This document shows positions 1 to 7,334 of a stretch of 64,000 nt of DNA, one piece after another. Position 1 is the stretch's first letter, and the number at the start of each line of letters is the position of its first letter. Under the pieces are notes generated by a model. It was not told the DNA's origin, searched no databases, and saw only the letters and a program-made list of their open reading frames with translations. Source of the DNA: Chryseotalea sp. WA131a (GTDB lineage: Bacteria; Bacteroidota; Bacteroidia; Cytophagales; Cyclobacteriaceae). Position numbers and translations under genes: made by a program. The DNA is taken from positions 1,922,001 through 1,986,000 of the forward strand of contig CP073016.1 in the NCBI GenBank assembly GCA_025370075.1, given 5' to 3'.

Positions 1-2181
1 CTGATTGCAGGAGCTGGTTCGGGTAAAACACGTGTGCTTACCTACCGCATTGCCCATCTACTACAAGAACATCAAGTTGATCCTTTCAACATCATGTCGC
101 TTACGTTCACCAACAAGGCCGCCAAAGAAATGCGCGACCGTATTGAGAAAGTAGTGGGTGCGGAAGCGCGCAATCTTTGGATGGGTACTTTTCACTCGGT
201 GTTTGCTAGAATCCTTCGCGCGGAAGCACACCACATTGGCTACCCAAACAATTTTACCATTTACGATACCGATGACTCGAAGTCGCTCATCAAATCGATT
301 GTGAAGGAGATGGGGCTCGATGAAACCCAATACAAAGCCAATACGGTTTACAACCGAATTTCTTCCGCTAAAAACAAGCTCATTTCCTGGCAAGATTATT
401 TGGCCAACCCGATGGTGATGGGCGATGATGCGGCCAACATGCGGCCAGAGATTGGAAACATTTACAAAGCGTATGCGCTTCGCTGCTTCAAGTCGGGCGC
501 AATGGATTTTGATGATCTGCTTTTCAATACCGACAAACTTTTCAAGGAACATTTAGAGGTGCTGAACAAATACCAGCAACGCTTCCGCTATGTGTTGGTA
601 GATGAGTTTCAGGATACCAACCTGTGCCAATATTTTATCATTCGCAAACTGGCAGCCGTTCGTCAAAACATTTGTGTAGTGGGCGATGATGCGCAAAGTA
701 TTTATGCTTTCCGCGGAGCAGACATCAGCAACATCTTGAACTTCGAAAAAGATTACGAAGACTTAAGAATTATTAAGCTCGAACAAAATTACCGATCTAC
801 ACAAACCATTGTGGAAGCAGCGAATTCCGTTATTGCAAAAAACAAAGCGCAATTACCCAAAAAAGTTTGGACGGCAAACGAAGAAGGCAATTTGGTAGAG
901 TTGATCAAGTCGGTTTCGGATAATGAAGAAGGTAAATTGGTTGCTTCTTCCATCTTTGAAGAAAAGATGCAGCACCAATACAAGTTCAGCGATTTTGTGG
1001 TGCTCTACAGAACTAACAGCCAGTCACGCTCCATTGAAGAGGCCTTGAGGCGCATGAACATCAAATACAAAGTGGTGGGTGGTCTCTCCTTCTATCAACG
1101 GAAGGAGATCAAAGACTTATTGGCCTATTTGCGGTTTTCACTCAATCAGCAAGACGAGGCTTCCTTTCGCAGAATTATCAACTTACCCAAGCGCGGTATT
1201 GGCGATTCCACCATCGATAAAATCATTGTGGCGGCCAATGACCACGCCATCTCCATCTGGGAAGTAGTTCAAAATGCCAATTCGTTTTTGGGTGGTCGCG
1301 CTTCGGGACCAATTGATGACTTCGTCAATAAAATCAAACGCTTTGGGATTGAAATCCAAACCAAAGATGCCTACGAGGCTGCGGCCGAAATAGCAAAGTC
1401 ATCTGGCTTATTGAAAGAATTGTACGAAGACAAGACGGCCGAAGGATTGAGCCGATACGAAAACGTGCAAGAGTTGCTCAACGCGATAAAAGAATATGTG
1501 GACGATCCCGAAAAGGAAGACAAAAGTTTAGGGGCTTTCTTGCAAGAAGTTTCGCTGATTACCGGCCAAGACGAAAACAAAGACAACGATCCCGACAAGG
1601 TAACACTGATGACCATTCACATGGCCAAAGGATTGGAATTCAAAAATGTGTACATCGTGGGCATGGAGGAAGATTTGTTTCCTTCGCAAATGATGCTAAG
1701 CAGTCGAGCGGAATTGGAAGAAGAGCGAAGGCTGTTTTATGTAGCGATTACGCGAGCACAAAAAAAACTTTTTCTGTCTTACGCACTTACTCGTTATCGC
1801 TTCGGTCGATTGAAGAATTGCGAACCCAGCCGCTTCTTAGATGACATCGATAAGCGTTACATCAAAACCAGCACCAAGTTTGGGGGCATGGATTCGGTAG
1901 CACCCAACCCCAACTATGCCAAAAGTTTTGTCACAGGCATGAAAAAGACAGTGAGTTCCCAGCCTGTGGCAAAGCCTACCGCTTACAAACCAGCGGCCGA
2001 CTTTGTTCCTAGTGATACTAGAGGATTGGTAGCAGGCATGAAAGTCGAGCATCCTAAATTTGGCTTTGGCACGGTGGTACTATTGGAAGAAGTAGGCGCT
2101 GAACGCAAAGCCAAAATACATTTTGCTGATTTTGGGGAGAAGACATTATTACTTAGCTTTGCTAAGTTGAAGATACACTGA
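1..2181 (+). CDS. UvrD/PcrA-type superfamily 1 DNA helicase (5' end cut off by window)
   Basis: ATP-dependent 3'-5' DNA helicase of the UvrD/PcrA/Rep group, acting in nucleotide excision repair and replication-fork maintenance. The reading frame is open from base 1, so the N-terminus lies outside the window. The first visible residues are the Walker A loop GAGSGKTR, so only about 25-30 residues should be missing. Further SF1A motifs follow: TFTNKAAKEM (Ia), VDEFQDTN (Walker B/II), GDDAQSIYAFRGA (III), LEQNYRST (IV), TIHMAKGLEF (V) and RRLFYVAITRA (VI). The last roughly 60 residues (KVEHPKFGFGTV...) form the small Tudor-like C-terminal domain typical of PcrA. Family assignment is secure; whether it is the cell's UvrD or PcrA cannot be told. 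Confidence 0.95.
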   Translation: MIAGAGSGKTRVLTYRIAHLLQEHQVDPFNIMSLTFTNKAAKEMRDRIEKVVGAEARNLWMGTFHSVFARILRAEAHHIGYPNNFTIYDTDDSKSLIKSIVKEMGLDETQYKANTVYNRISSAKNKLISWQDYLANPMVMGDDAANMRPEIGNIYKAYALRCFKSGAMDFDDLLFNTDKLFKEHLEVLNKYQQRFRYVLVDEFQDTNLCQYFIIRKLAAVRQNICVVGDDAQSIYAFRGADISNILNFEKDYEDLRIIKLEQNYRSTQTIVEAANSVIAKNKAQLPKKVWTANEEGNLVELIKSVSDNEEGKLVASSIFEEKMQHQYKFSDFVVLYRTNSQSRSIEEALRRMNIKYKVVGGLSFYQRKEIKDLLAYLRFSLNQQDEASFRRIINLPKRGIGDSTIDKIIVAANDHAISIWEVVQNANSFLGGRASGPIDDFVNKIKRFGIEIQTKDAYEAAAEIAKSSGLLKELYEDKTAEGLSRYENVQELLNAIKEYVDDPEKEDKSLGAFLQEVSLITGQDENKDNDPDKVTLMTIHMAKGLEFKNVYIVGMEEDLFPSQMMLSSRAELEEERRLFYVAITRAQKKLFLSYALTRYRFGRLKNCEPSRFLDDIDKRYIKTSTKFGGMDSVAPNPNYAKSFVTGMKKTVSSQPVAKPTAYKPAADFVPSDTRGLVAGMKVEHPKFGFGTVVLLEEVGAERKAKIHFADFGEKTLLLSFAKLKIH

Positions 2182-2193
2182 ATTGCATTGCAA

Positions 2194-2400
2194 ATGCGAA
2201 ACCTTGCCGAGATAATGGATGATATAAATAAACTTTCTGCAAAAGAGAAAGTTTCAATCTATTCCCATCTTGACTCGACCTTAACCAAAAAAGAAAAAGC
2301 ACTTGCGCTATTTGAAAGACTAGGAAAAAGGAAGCAAGGCACATGGGGTGAGGACGCACAGGAGTACGTAAATCGTTTGCGCGCTGATGATAGATTCTGA
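2194..2400 (+). CDS. probable antitoxin partner of the downstream PIN toxin
   Basis: A 68-residue charged protein that I do not recognise as a named family. It begins with a hydrophilic helix-rich stretch (AEIMDDINKLSAKEKVSIY) and ends in an acidic/basic tail. It overlaps the next gene by 14 bases, the usual arrangement of a type II antitoxin upstream of a PIN toxin. ATG at 2194 is preferred; a TTG two codons upstream (2188) is possible. The gene begins only 12 bases after the helicase stop. Antitoxin function is inferred from size, order and overlap, not from a visible DNA-binding motif. Confidence 0.6.
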   Translation: MRNLAEIMDDINKLSAKEKVSIYSHLDSTLTKKEKALALFERLGKRKQGTWGEDAQEYVNRLRADDRF

Positions 2401-2821
2401 ATTAATTTTTCTCGACACCGCTCCGATTATTTACATTGTCGAGAATAATCCGAACTACTACTCAAGAACTTCATCCTATTTTACGAAAATGATTCAGAAT
2501 AACGCAAACTTTGTTACCAGCGTGATTTCAATTGCTGAATTTGGAGTAAAACCTAAGCGGATAAAAAAACTTGAGCTGATAGAGGAAATGGAGGAAATGC
2601 TAAAAGTCTTTGAGATACAAACTAAGGAGATCACCCGTTCAATAGCCGAACTCTCATCAACCATAAGAGCTAACTATCCTTTTTTACAAAATTTTGATGC
2701 ACTTCAACTTGCGACAGCAGTTGAATTCAACTGCACTGTATTTCTTACCAATGACAAAAAACTCAAAAACATTAAGGATTTAAACGTTCAACTTTTAGAA
2801 GATTTATCTAACGATTACTAA
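2387..2821 (+). CDS. PIN-domain ribonuclease toxin (VapC-like)
   Basis: A 144-residue PIN-domain protein, expected to be a Mg2+-dependent endoribonuclease of a type II toxin-antitoxin module. The acidic quartet of the fold is readable: Asp10 in FLDTAPIIY, Glu51 in SIAEFGV, Asp104 in NFDALQLATA and Asp123 in LTNDKKL. The length is normal for VapC-like toxins. It overlaps the putative antitoxin by 14 bases and is followed with no gap by the DUF4290 gene, so the pair looks wedged between helicase and DUF4290 genes. All four acidic residues are present, so the nuclease is probably active. The RNA target cannot be predicted. Confidence 0.85.
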   Translation: MIDSELIFLDTAPIIYIVENNPNYYSRTSSYFTKMIQNNANFVTSVISIAEFGVKPKRIKKLELIEEMEEMLKVFEIQTKEITRSIAELSSTIRANYPFLQNFDALQLATAVEFNCTVFLTNDKKLKNIKDLNVQLLEDLSNDY

Positions 2822-3514
2822 ATGATAGCAGAATACAACACCCAACGTGAAGGCATTATTCTAAAAGAGTACGGCCGCAACGTACAAAAACTCGTCAACT
2901 ACATCCGCACCATTCCCGATAAGGAGAAGCGCACAAAAATGGCCACCACCTTGATCGAACTGATCAAACAATTGGCGCCCGTGGTAAAAGAAGCCCACGA
3001 AAACCCACAACGTATGTGGGACGACCTCTACATCATTGCTGACTTCAACTTAGACATCGATAATCCGTTTACCACACCCGATCGAACCATTCTGTTCAAG
3101 AAGCCTCGTAAGATGGAGTATCCACAGAGCGATGTTCGGTTTAAGCATTATGGCAAAAACGTAGAGCGTTTGGTGAAAGAAGCGATTAAAAAAGAAGACC
3201 CTCAAGAGCGCGAAGAAGCCACGATCTATTTGGGTAAGTTGATGAAGACTTTTTACAGTAACTGGAACAAAGAAACGCTCGATGATTCGGTGATTGTAAA
3301 AGATTTGCAAATCATGTCGCAAGGAAAATTGCAATTGAACTTGGACAAAGTACGTGAAGACAATTTATTTGAGAAATTATACCGCGATCGCAAAGGCCCA
3401 CGTCCCGGCCCCAATGGCGATGCCCGCGAAAATGGCACACGCGATCGCAACCATCGCAATCAGCGATTCAACAAAAACAGACGCAACAATCCCCACCGCA
3501 GAAGAGATTCATGA
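2822..3514 (+). CDS. DUF4290 domain-containing protein
   Basis: A 230-residue soluble protein of the Bacteroidota-specific DUF4290 family, function unknown. The conserved N-terminal portion (LKEYGRNVQKLV, KEAHENPQRMWDDLYIIADF) and a second similar half (FKHYGKNVERLV) suggest an internal duplication of an alpha-helical unit. The last 35-40 residues are a low-complexity Arg/Asn/Pro tail (RNHRNQRFNKNRRNN), strongly basic and possibly nucleic-acid binding. The stop overlaps the murA start by four bases (ATGA), so the two genes are almost certainly translationally coupled. The same gene order is common in this phylum. Confidence 0.85.
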   Translation: MIAEYNTQREGIILKEYGRNVQKLVNYIRTIPDKEKRTKMATTLIELIKQLAPVVKEAHENPQRMWDDLYIIADFNLDIDNPFTTPDRTILFKKPRKMEYPQSDVRFKHYGKNVERLVKEAIKKEDPQEREEATIYLGKLMKTFYSNWNKETLDDSVIVKDLQIMSQGKLQLNLDKVREDNLFEKLYRDRKGPRPGPNGDARENGTRDRNHRNQRFNKNRRNNPHRRRDS

Positions 3515-4818
3515 GCTCGTTTAAAATCAAAGGCGGAATAAAATTAAAAGGAGAGATTATCCCGCAAGGTGCCAAAAACGAAGCCCTTCAAGTTATTTGC
3601 ACGCCCCTACTCACGGCAGAGCCCGTTACTATTCATAATATTCCAACTATTGTTGATGTCAACAAACTGATTGAATTGGTGGGTGACTTGGGTTGTAAAG
3701 TAGAAAACCTAGGAAAGGGTTCGTATCGCTTTACAGCCGCTAACATCAATACCGATTTTCTAAAAACAGACACGTACAGAAAAAAAGCAGCGGCCCTGCG
3801 CGGCTCAGTTATGCTGCTCGGCCCCATTTTAGCAAGGTTTGGCGAAGCTAACATTCCAAAACCGGGTGGCGACAAAATCGGAAGAAGGAGATTAGACACG
3901 CACTTCATCGGCTTTCAAAATTTGGGCGCAAAATTCAATTACAATCCTGACGAAAATCTATACAACATCGATGCCTCGCACTTGCAAGGCTGCTACATGT
4001 TGCTGGATGAAGCTTCTGTAACCGGTACAGCCAACATTGTGATGGCTGCTGTATTGGCGAAAGGGACAACCACCATCTACAATGCTGCATGCGAACCCTA
4101 TTTGCAACAGCTCTGCTCCATGCTCAACCGCATGGGTGCAAAAATAAGTGGCATCGGCTCAAACTTATTGACGATTGAAGGGGTAGAAAAATTAGGCGGA
4201 ACAGAGCATACTATATTGCCCGACATGATTGAGATTGGCAGCTTCATTGGCCTCGCTGCCATGACGCAGTCGGAAATCACTATCAAAAATTGCCGAATTG
4301 ATATGCTGGGGATCATTCCAGAAATATTCAGACGACTTGGAATTAAAATGGAATTCCGTGGGGATGATATTTACATACCCGCACAAGAGCGATACGAGAT
4401 TGAAACATTTATTGATGGATCTATCCTTACCATCGCAGATGCTCCGTGGCCAGGTTTTACTCCCGATTTATTAAGTATTGTATTGGTGGTAGCAACACAA
4501 GCCAAAGGCAATGTGCTCATTCATCAAAAAATGTTTGAGAGCCGTTTGTTTTTTGTTGATAAGCTGATCGACATGGGTGCTCAAATTATATTGTGCGACC
4601 CACACCGCGCCAGCATCATGGGTTTAGATCGGAAGCAATCTTTACGCGGAATTAAAATGTCGTCACCTGATATTCGTGCGGGTGTTGCCTTGTTGATTGC
4701 TGCGTTATCTGCGTCAGGCGAAAGTGAAATTTCAAATGTAGAGCAAATTGACAGAGGGTATCAGGATATTGAAGGACGGTTGAAAAAATTAGGGGCGCAA
4801 ATAGAGCGAGTTAGCTAG
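3511..4818 (+). CDS. murA: UDP-N-acetylglucosamine 1-carboxyvinyltransferase (MurA)
   Basis: First committed step of peptidoglycan synthesis: transfers enolpyruvate from PEP to UDP-GlcNAc in the cytoplasm. At 435 residues it matches the usual MurA/EPSP-synthase-fold length, with the N-terminal substrate motif QGAKNEALQ and the loop KPGGDKIGRRRLD. In the best-studied enzymes the loop residue after PGG is the catalytic Cys (Cys115 in E. coli), the target of fosfomycin; here it is Asp121 (bases 3871-3873). Asp-type MurA enzymes are active and fosfomycin-insensitive in Mycobacterium and Chlamydia, so this one is probably functional. Start ATG overlaps the DUF4290 stop. Confidence 0.96.
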   Translation: MSSFKIKGGIKLKGEIIPQGAKNEALQVICTPLLTAEPVTIHNIPTIVDVNKLIELVGDLGCKVENLGKGSYRFTAANINTDFLKTDTYRKKAAALRGSVMLLGPILARFGEANIPKPGGDKIGRRRLDTHFIGFQNLGAKFNYNPDENLYNIDASHLQGCYMLLDEASVTGTANIVMAAVLAKGTTTIYNAACEPYLQQLCSMLNRMGAKISGIGSNLLTIEGVEKLGGTEHTILPDMIEIGSFIGLAAMTQSEITIKNCRIDMLGIIPEIFRRLGIKMEFRGDDIYIPAQERYEIETFIDGSILTIADAPWPGFTPDLLSIVLVVATQAKGNVLIHQKMFESRLFFVDKLIDMGAQIILCDPHRASIMGLDRKQSLRGIKMSSPDIRAGVALLIAALSASGESEISNVEQIDRGYQDIEGRLKKLGAQIERVS

Positions 4819-4888
4819 GCGATTTTAACACTTCTCAACTGATTGGGGCTTTCACAAAGGTGGCTATCGCTCGGGTTTAGGTTTGGCG

Positions 4889-4976
4889 CCTATCCGGTAG
4901 GCAGGTTAGGCTATTCATGGTTTCAGTTCTTCCCTGCAATGTTAGGGGGGGTTACCTCAGGCTTGCCTGCCGAAGC
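4889..4976. repeat. two copies of a CCTGCC/GGCAGG palindromic repeat family
   Basis: In the spacer after murA, bases 4889-4907 read CCTATCCGGTAGGCAGGTT. This differs by one base from a segment embedded in aspS (16703-16721). A second related fragment, GGCTTGCCTGCCGAAGC, lies at 4960-4976. Both belong to a short palindromic family with arms CCTGCC and GGCAGG. The rest of the 4819-5051 spacer shows no gene I can support. Confidence 0.6.
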
Positions 4977-5051
4977 ATTAAGATTTTAGTAAACAATGCT
5001 TGAATTACAAATTACGTCCACTTCCAAATAACCTATTTTTTGCTTGCAGTC

Positions 5052-5795
5052 CTACCTCCAAGGTGAAAAATCTGTTGGCACCAAAAACTCCGATTTGATG
5101 TCGGATGTGATTGGGCCGTTGGCCAATAGTTCTGATGCATCCTTCGCTTTCTTCCAACCTTCATCGGCCACAAAAGCGGTAAACGATGCTTTGGCCGCTT
5201 CCGCGGAAGCATGGCTTAAAAAGTAAGTCAGGTTGTTGTCTTTGCCAACGGGCGTCATATACAACAGGTTGGTCATGCCATATTTTGAAAACAATGCCAA
5301 CGTGTGATTGCGAAAGCGCGCATTCAACAAGCCGAGGTTGTAGTGCGTGGTGGTGTATATCCTTAACTCGAACACGCGGCCAACTTGGCTGCTAAAATTC
5401 GCGGGCGAATAATCCGTCTCTAGAAAAAATGAAGATTCTATTTTGGTTACCAACCCACTTGGCTCCAACGCCAGTTTCGTTTTCTTCCATGCAGGATCTT
5501 TTCCCATGTTCTTCCAGGCGGTTTCTCGTGCCTCTACATTCGGGTAAGAAAACAAGCAAACCAACTTGCTCTCTTTGTTATCTGCTGGCACCCAATAGCC
5601 CACACTTTTGATGTGGTGCTTTTCTAAAAGTTTCACAATATTTTCCTGGTAGGCCTTTAACAAATCTGGCAACTTGCCCTCGGCCGCCCAGCAAACGCGC
5701 ATTTCATAATAGGGCGTGTTTACTTTATGCTGTGCTTCCGCAAGTCGAGATGCGAATAGAGATACAAAGAATAAAAAGATCAAGTTCGTTTTCAT
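5052..5795 (-). CDS. exported NIPSNAP-family protein
   Basis: A 247-residue protein with a clear signal peptide (first ~21 residues, cleavage after SRLAEA) followed by two NIPSNAP-type ferredoxin-like (dimeric alpha/beta barrel) repeats. The second begins around VFELRIYTTTHYNLGLLNARF, the motif typical of the family. Such proteins are common in Bacteroidota, often as periplasmic proteins of unknown function. It stands alone, facing murA across a repeat-bearing spacer. No catalytic assignment is possible. Confidence 0.8.
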   Translation of the reverse strand: MKTNLIFLFFVSLFASRLAEAQHKVNTPYYEMRVCWAAEGKLPDLLKAYQENIVKLLEKHHIKSVGYWVPADNKESKLVCLFSYPNVEARETAWKNMGKDPAWKKTKLALEPSGLVTKIESSFFLETDYSPANFSSQVGRVFELRIYTTTHYNLGLLNARFRNHTLALFSKYGMTNLLYMTPVGKDNNLTYFLSHASAEAAKASFTAFVADEGWKKAKDASELLANGPITSDIKSEFLVPTDFSPWR

Positions 5796-6060
5796 CAGGT
5801 TATAAATTTATGTGAATTAATCTTCATTCCTTTTTTTCGCCTCTATGGCGGTGGCTTACTTAACTCTATCCTTAACTTTATAAAGATAATTTCTCTCTTA
5901 GTTATATTTCACCAACGCATCGTGGCCTAAAAGTAACCAGACTTTCTCGTTTTTTGCAAAACATAAATAAAGTCTGAGGCGAGATTCTTGGGACAATGAT
6001 AGCTCTCCTTCATTTTAGAAGTACCATACAAGTCATTTAAAAAATCTTACCAGCACCATC
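5796..6060. other. gene-less spacer upstream of the ArsR-type regulator
   Basis: This stretch between two divergent genes is A/T-rich, with no reading frame resembling a protein family, no tRNA-like fold and no clear repeat. It should hold the promoter of the leftward NIPSNAP gene. I see nothing else to report. Confidence 0.4.
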
Positions 6061-6088
6061 TTTGGTGTCATTCAATACCGTATTTTTG
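6061..6088 (+). promoter_or_regulatory. predicted Bacteroidota sigma-A promoter of the ArsR-type gene
   Basis: TTTG at 6061-6064 (-33 element) and TATTTTTG at 6081-6088 (a full match to TAnnTTTG, -7 element) are separated by 16 bases. The start codon at 6096 is only 7 bases after the -7 box, so the transcript would have almost no 5' leader. Confidence 0.5.
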
Positions 6089-6095
6089 AATCCTT

Positions 6096-6482
6096 ATGAG
6101 GCTCAAACATTTCAATGTTGATTTAGGCGCACAGATTTTTTTGGCTGGCTCTGATACTTCGCGCTTGCGCATCCTCAACTTGATTATCAACAATGGTGAA
6201 ATGTGCATCACCGACTTAGAACGAATTTTGGAGTTTACCCAAACCAAAACAAGTCGTCATCTACTCTACTTGAAAAATTCGGGCATCCTCACCGCGCGTA
6301 AAATCAACCAGTGGGCGTTTTACCAAATCAAAGACGAGGTGTTTGATATTGTAAAGCAACTCTTGCAATGGGTGAGTCGTGACCCCATTATGCAGCAAGA
6401 CCAACAGATTTTTAAAAACATGTACAGCAACCGAGAGCTTTCCCTCAACAAATTAAATATCAAACCGCTTAGTATCTCGTAA
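6096..6482 (+). CDS. ArsR-type winged-helix transcriptional regulator
   Basis: A 128-residue DNA-binding protein. The winged helix-turn-helix is visible at roughly residues 20-85: SRLRILNLIINNGEMCITDLERILEFTQTKTSRHLLYLKNSGILTARK, with the recognition helix TQTKTSRHLLYL and wing, then YQIKDE. No metal-binding Cys pair of classical ArsR is present, so the inducer is unknown. The gene is 14 bases upstream of the YjjG-like phosphatase and probably co-transcribed with it. Confidence 0.85.
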   Translation: MRLKHFNVDLGAQIFLAGSDTSRLRILNLIINNGEMCITDLERILEFTQTKTSRHLLYLKNSGILTARKINQWAFYQIKDEVFDIVKQLLQWVSRDPIMQQDQQIFKNMYSNRELSLNKLNIKPLSIS

Positions 6483-6496
6483 CATTATATTTCTAA

Positions 6497-7192
6497 ATGC
6501 CCAACAAATACAAAGCCATCTTCTTCGATCTCGATCACACACTTTGGGATTTTGAAACCAATTCGGCTGAGGCTTTGCGAGAATTGCACCACGCGTATGA
6601 GCTTCGTCACAAAGGAGTTTCAATTGAAGATTTTTTGATCACTTTTAAGCGCATCAACACCGAGTTGTGGCATTTGTACGATACTGGTCAGATTCCGCAA
6701 GAGACCATTCGCACGCAGCGCTTCCACCGAATTTTGTTGGAACATAATGTGGATGAATATGAAATGTCGTTACAATTTTCAAAAGACTATGTGAGCGTAT
6801 CGCCTAAAAAGAAGAACCTATTGCCACATGCCAAAGAGATTTTGGAATATCTTCATCCCCATTATCCAATGCATATCATTACAAATGGTTTCAGCGAGAT
6901 ACAGGCAATTAAAATGACAAGCTCGGGCATCCTGCATTATTTCACCAGCGTGGTTACTTCCGAAAAGGCCGGACATAAGAAGCCTGCAAAAGAAATCTTT
7001 GAATTTGCCTTAACAGAAAACGGTTTGCAGCCGCACGAGGTAGTCATGATTGGCGATAATTTGATAACGGATATCGGTGGTGCCAAAAATGCGGGATTAG
7101 ATACAGTGTTTTATAATCCCCTCAAAATCAAACACGAAGCTACTGTTGATTTTGAAATTGAAGGACTGATTGAGCTAAGGAATATATTATAA
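6497..7192 (+). CDS. HAD-family nucleotidase, YjjG type
   Basis: A 231-residue haloacid dehalogenase-superfamily hydrolase. The nucleophile motif FFDLDHTLWDFETNS at the N-terminus is characteristic of the YjjG group, which dephosphorylates pyrimidine nucleoside monophosphates, including non-canonical ones, as a house-cleaning activity. Motif II is IITNGF, the motif III lysine lies near EKAGHKKPAKEIF, and motif IV is MIGDNLITDIGGAKNAG. All catalytic positions are present. It follows the ArsR-type regulator by 14 bases. Confidence 0.88.
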   Translation: MPNKYKAIFFDLDHTLWDFETNSAEALRELHHAYELRHKGVSIEDFLITFKRINTELWHLYDTGQIPQETIRTQRFHRILLEHNVDEYEMSLQFSKDYVSVSPKKKNLLPHAKEILEYLHPHYPMHIITNGFSEIQAIKMTSSGILHYFTSVVTSEKAGHKKPAKEIFEFALTENGLQPHEVVMIGDNLITDIGGAKNAGLDTVFYNPLKIKHEATVDFEIEGLIELRNIL

Positions 7193-7257
7193 ATTAGACC
7201 CCTTTTGTAGCCACGTATTTAGAGACGCTGAACTCCATTAAAATCATTTCAATTTCA

Positions 7258-7265
7258 CTAACTTC
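7258..7265 (+). promoter_or_regulatory. possible -7 box of pruA
   Basis: TAACTTCG at 7258-7265 is one base from TAnnTTTG. A start of transcription about 6-7 bases later would place the TCACAAA tandem repeat (7280-7307) inside the 5' leader. No convincing -33 element was identified. Confidence 0.3.
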
Positions 7266-7279
7266 GCCCCTCGTTATAA

Positions 7280-7307
7280 TCACAAATCACAAATCACAAA
7301 TCACAAA
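7280..7307 (+). repeat. four perfect copies of the 7-base unit TCACAAA
   Basis: A simple tandem repeat in the spacer upstream of pruA, ending 27 bases before the start codon. Four exact 7-base units are followed by a partial one (TCT). Repeats of this kind can change copy number by slippage. Confidence 0.85.
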
Positions 7308-7334
7308 TCTTAATCTATAATCTAATATCTCTAT

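Noticed and set aside
4842..4987. Short frame after murA encoding about 48 residues
   Set aside because: Part of it is made of the palindromic repeats at 4889 and 4960, there is no start signal, and it resembles no family.
7280..7307. TCACAAA repeats as a CRISPR array
   Set aside because: The units are 7 bases with no spacers. It is a simple tandem repeat.
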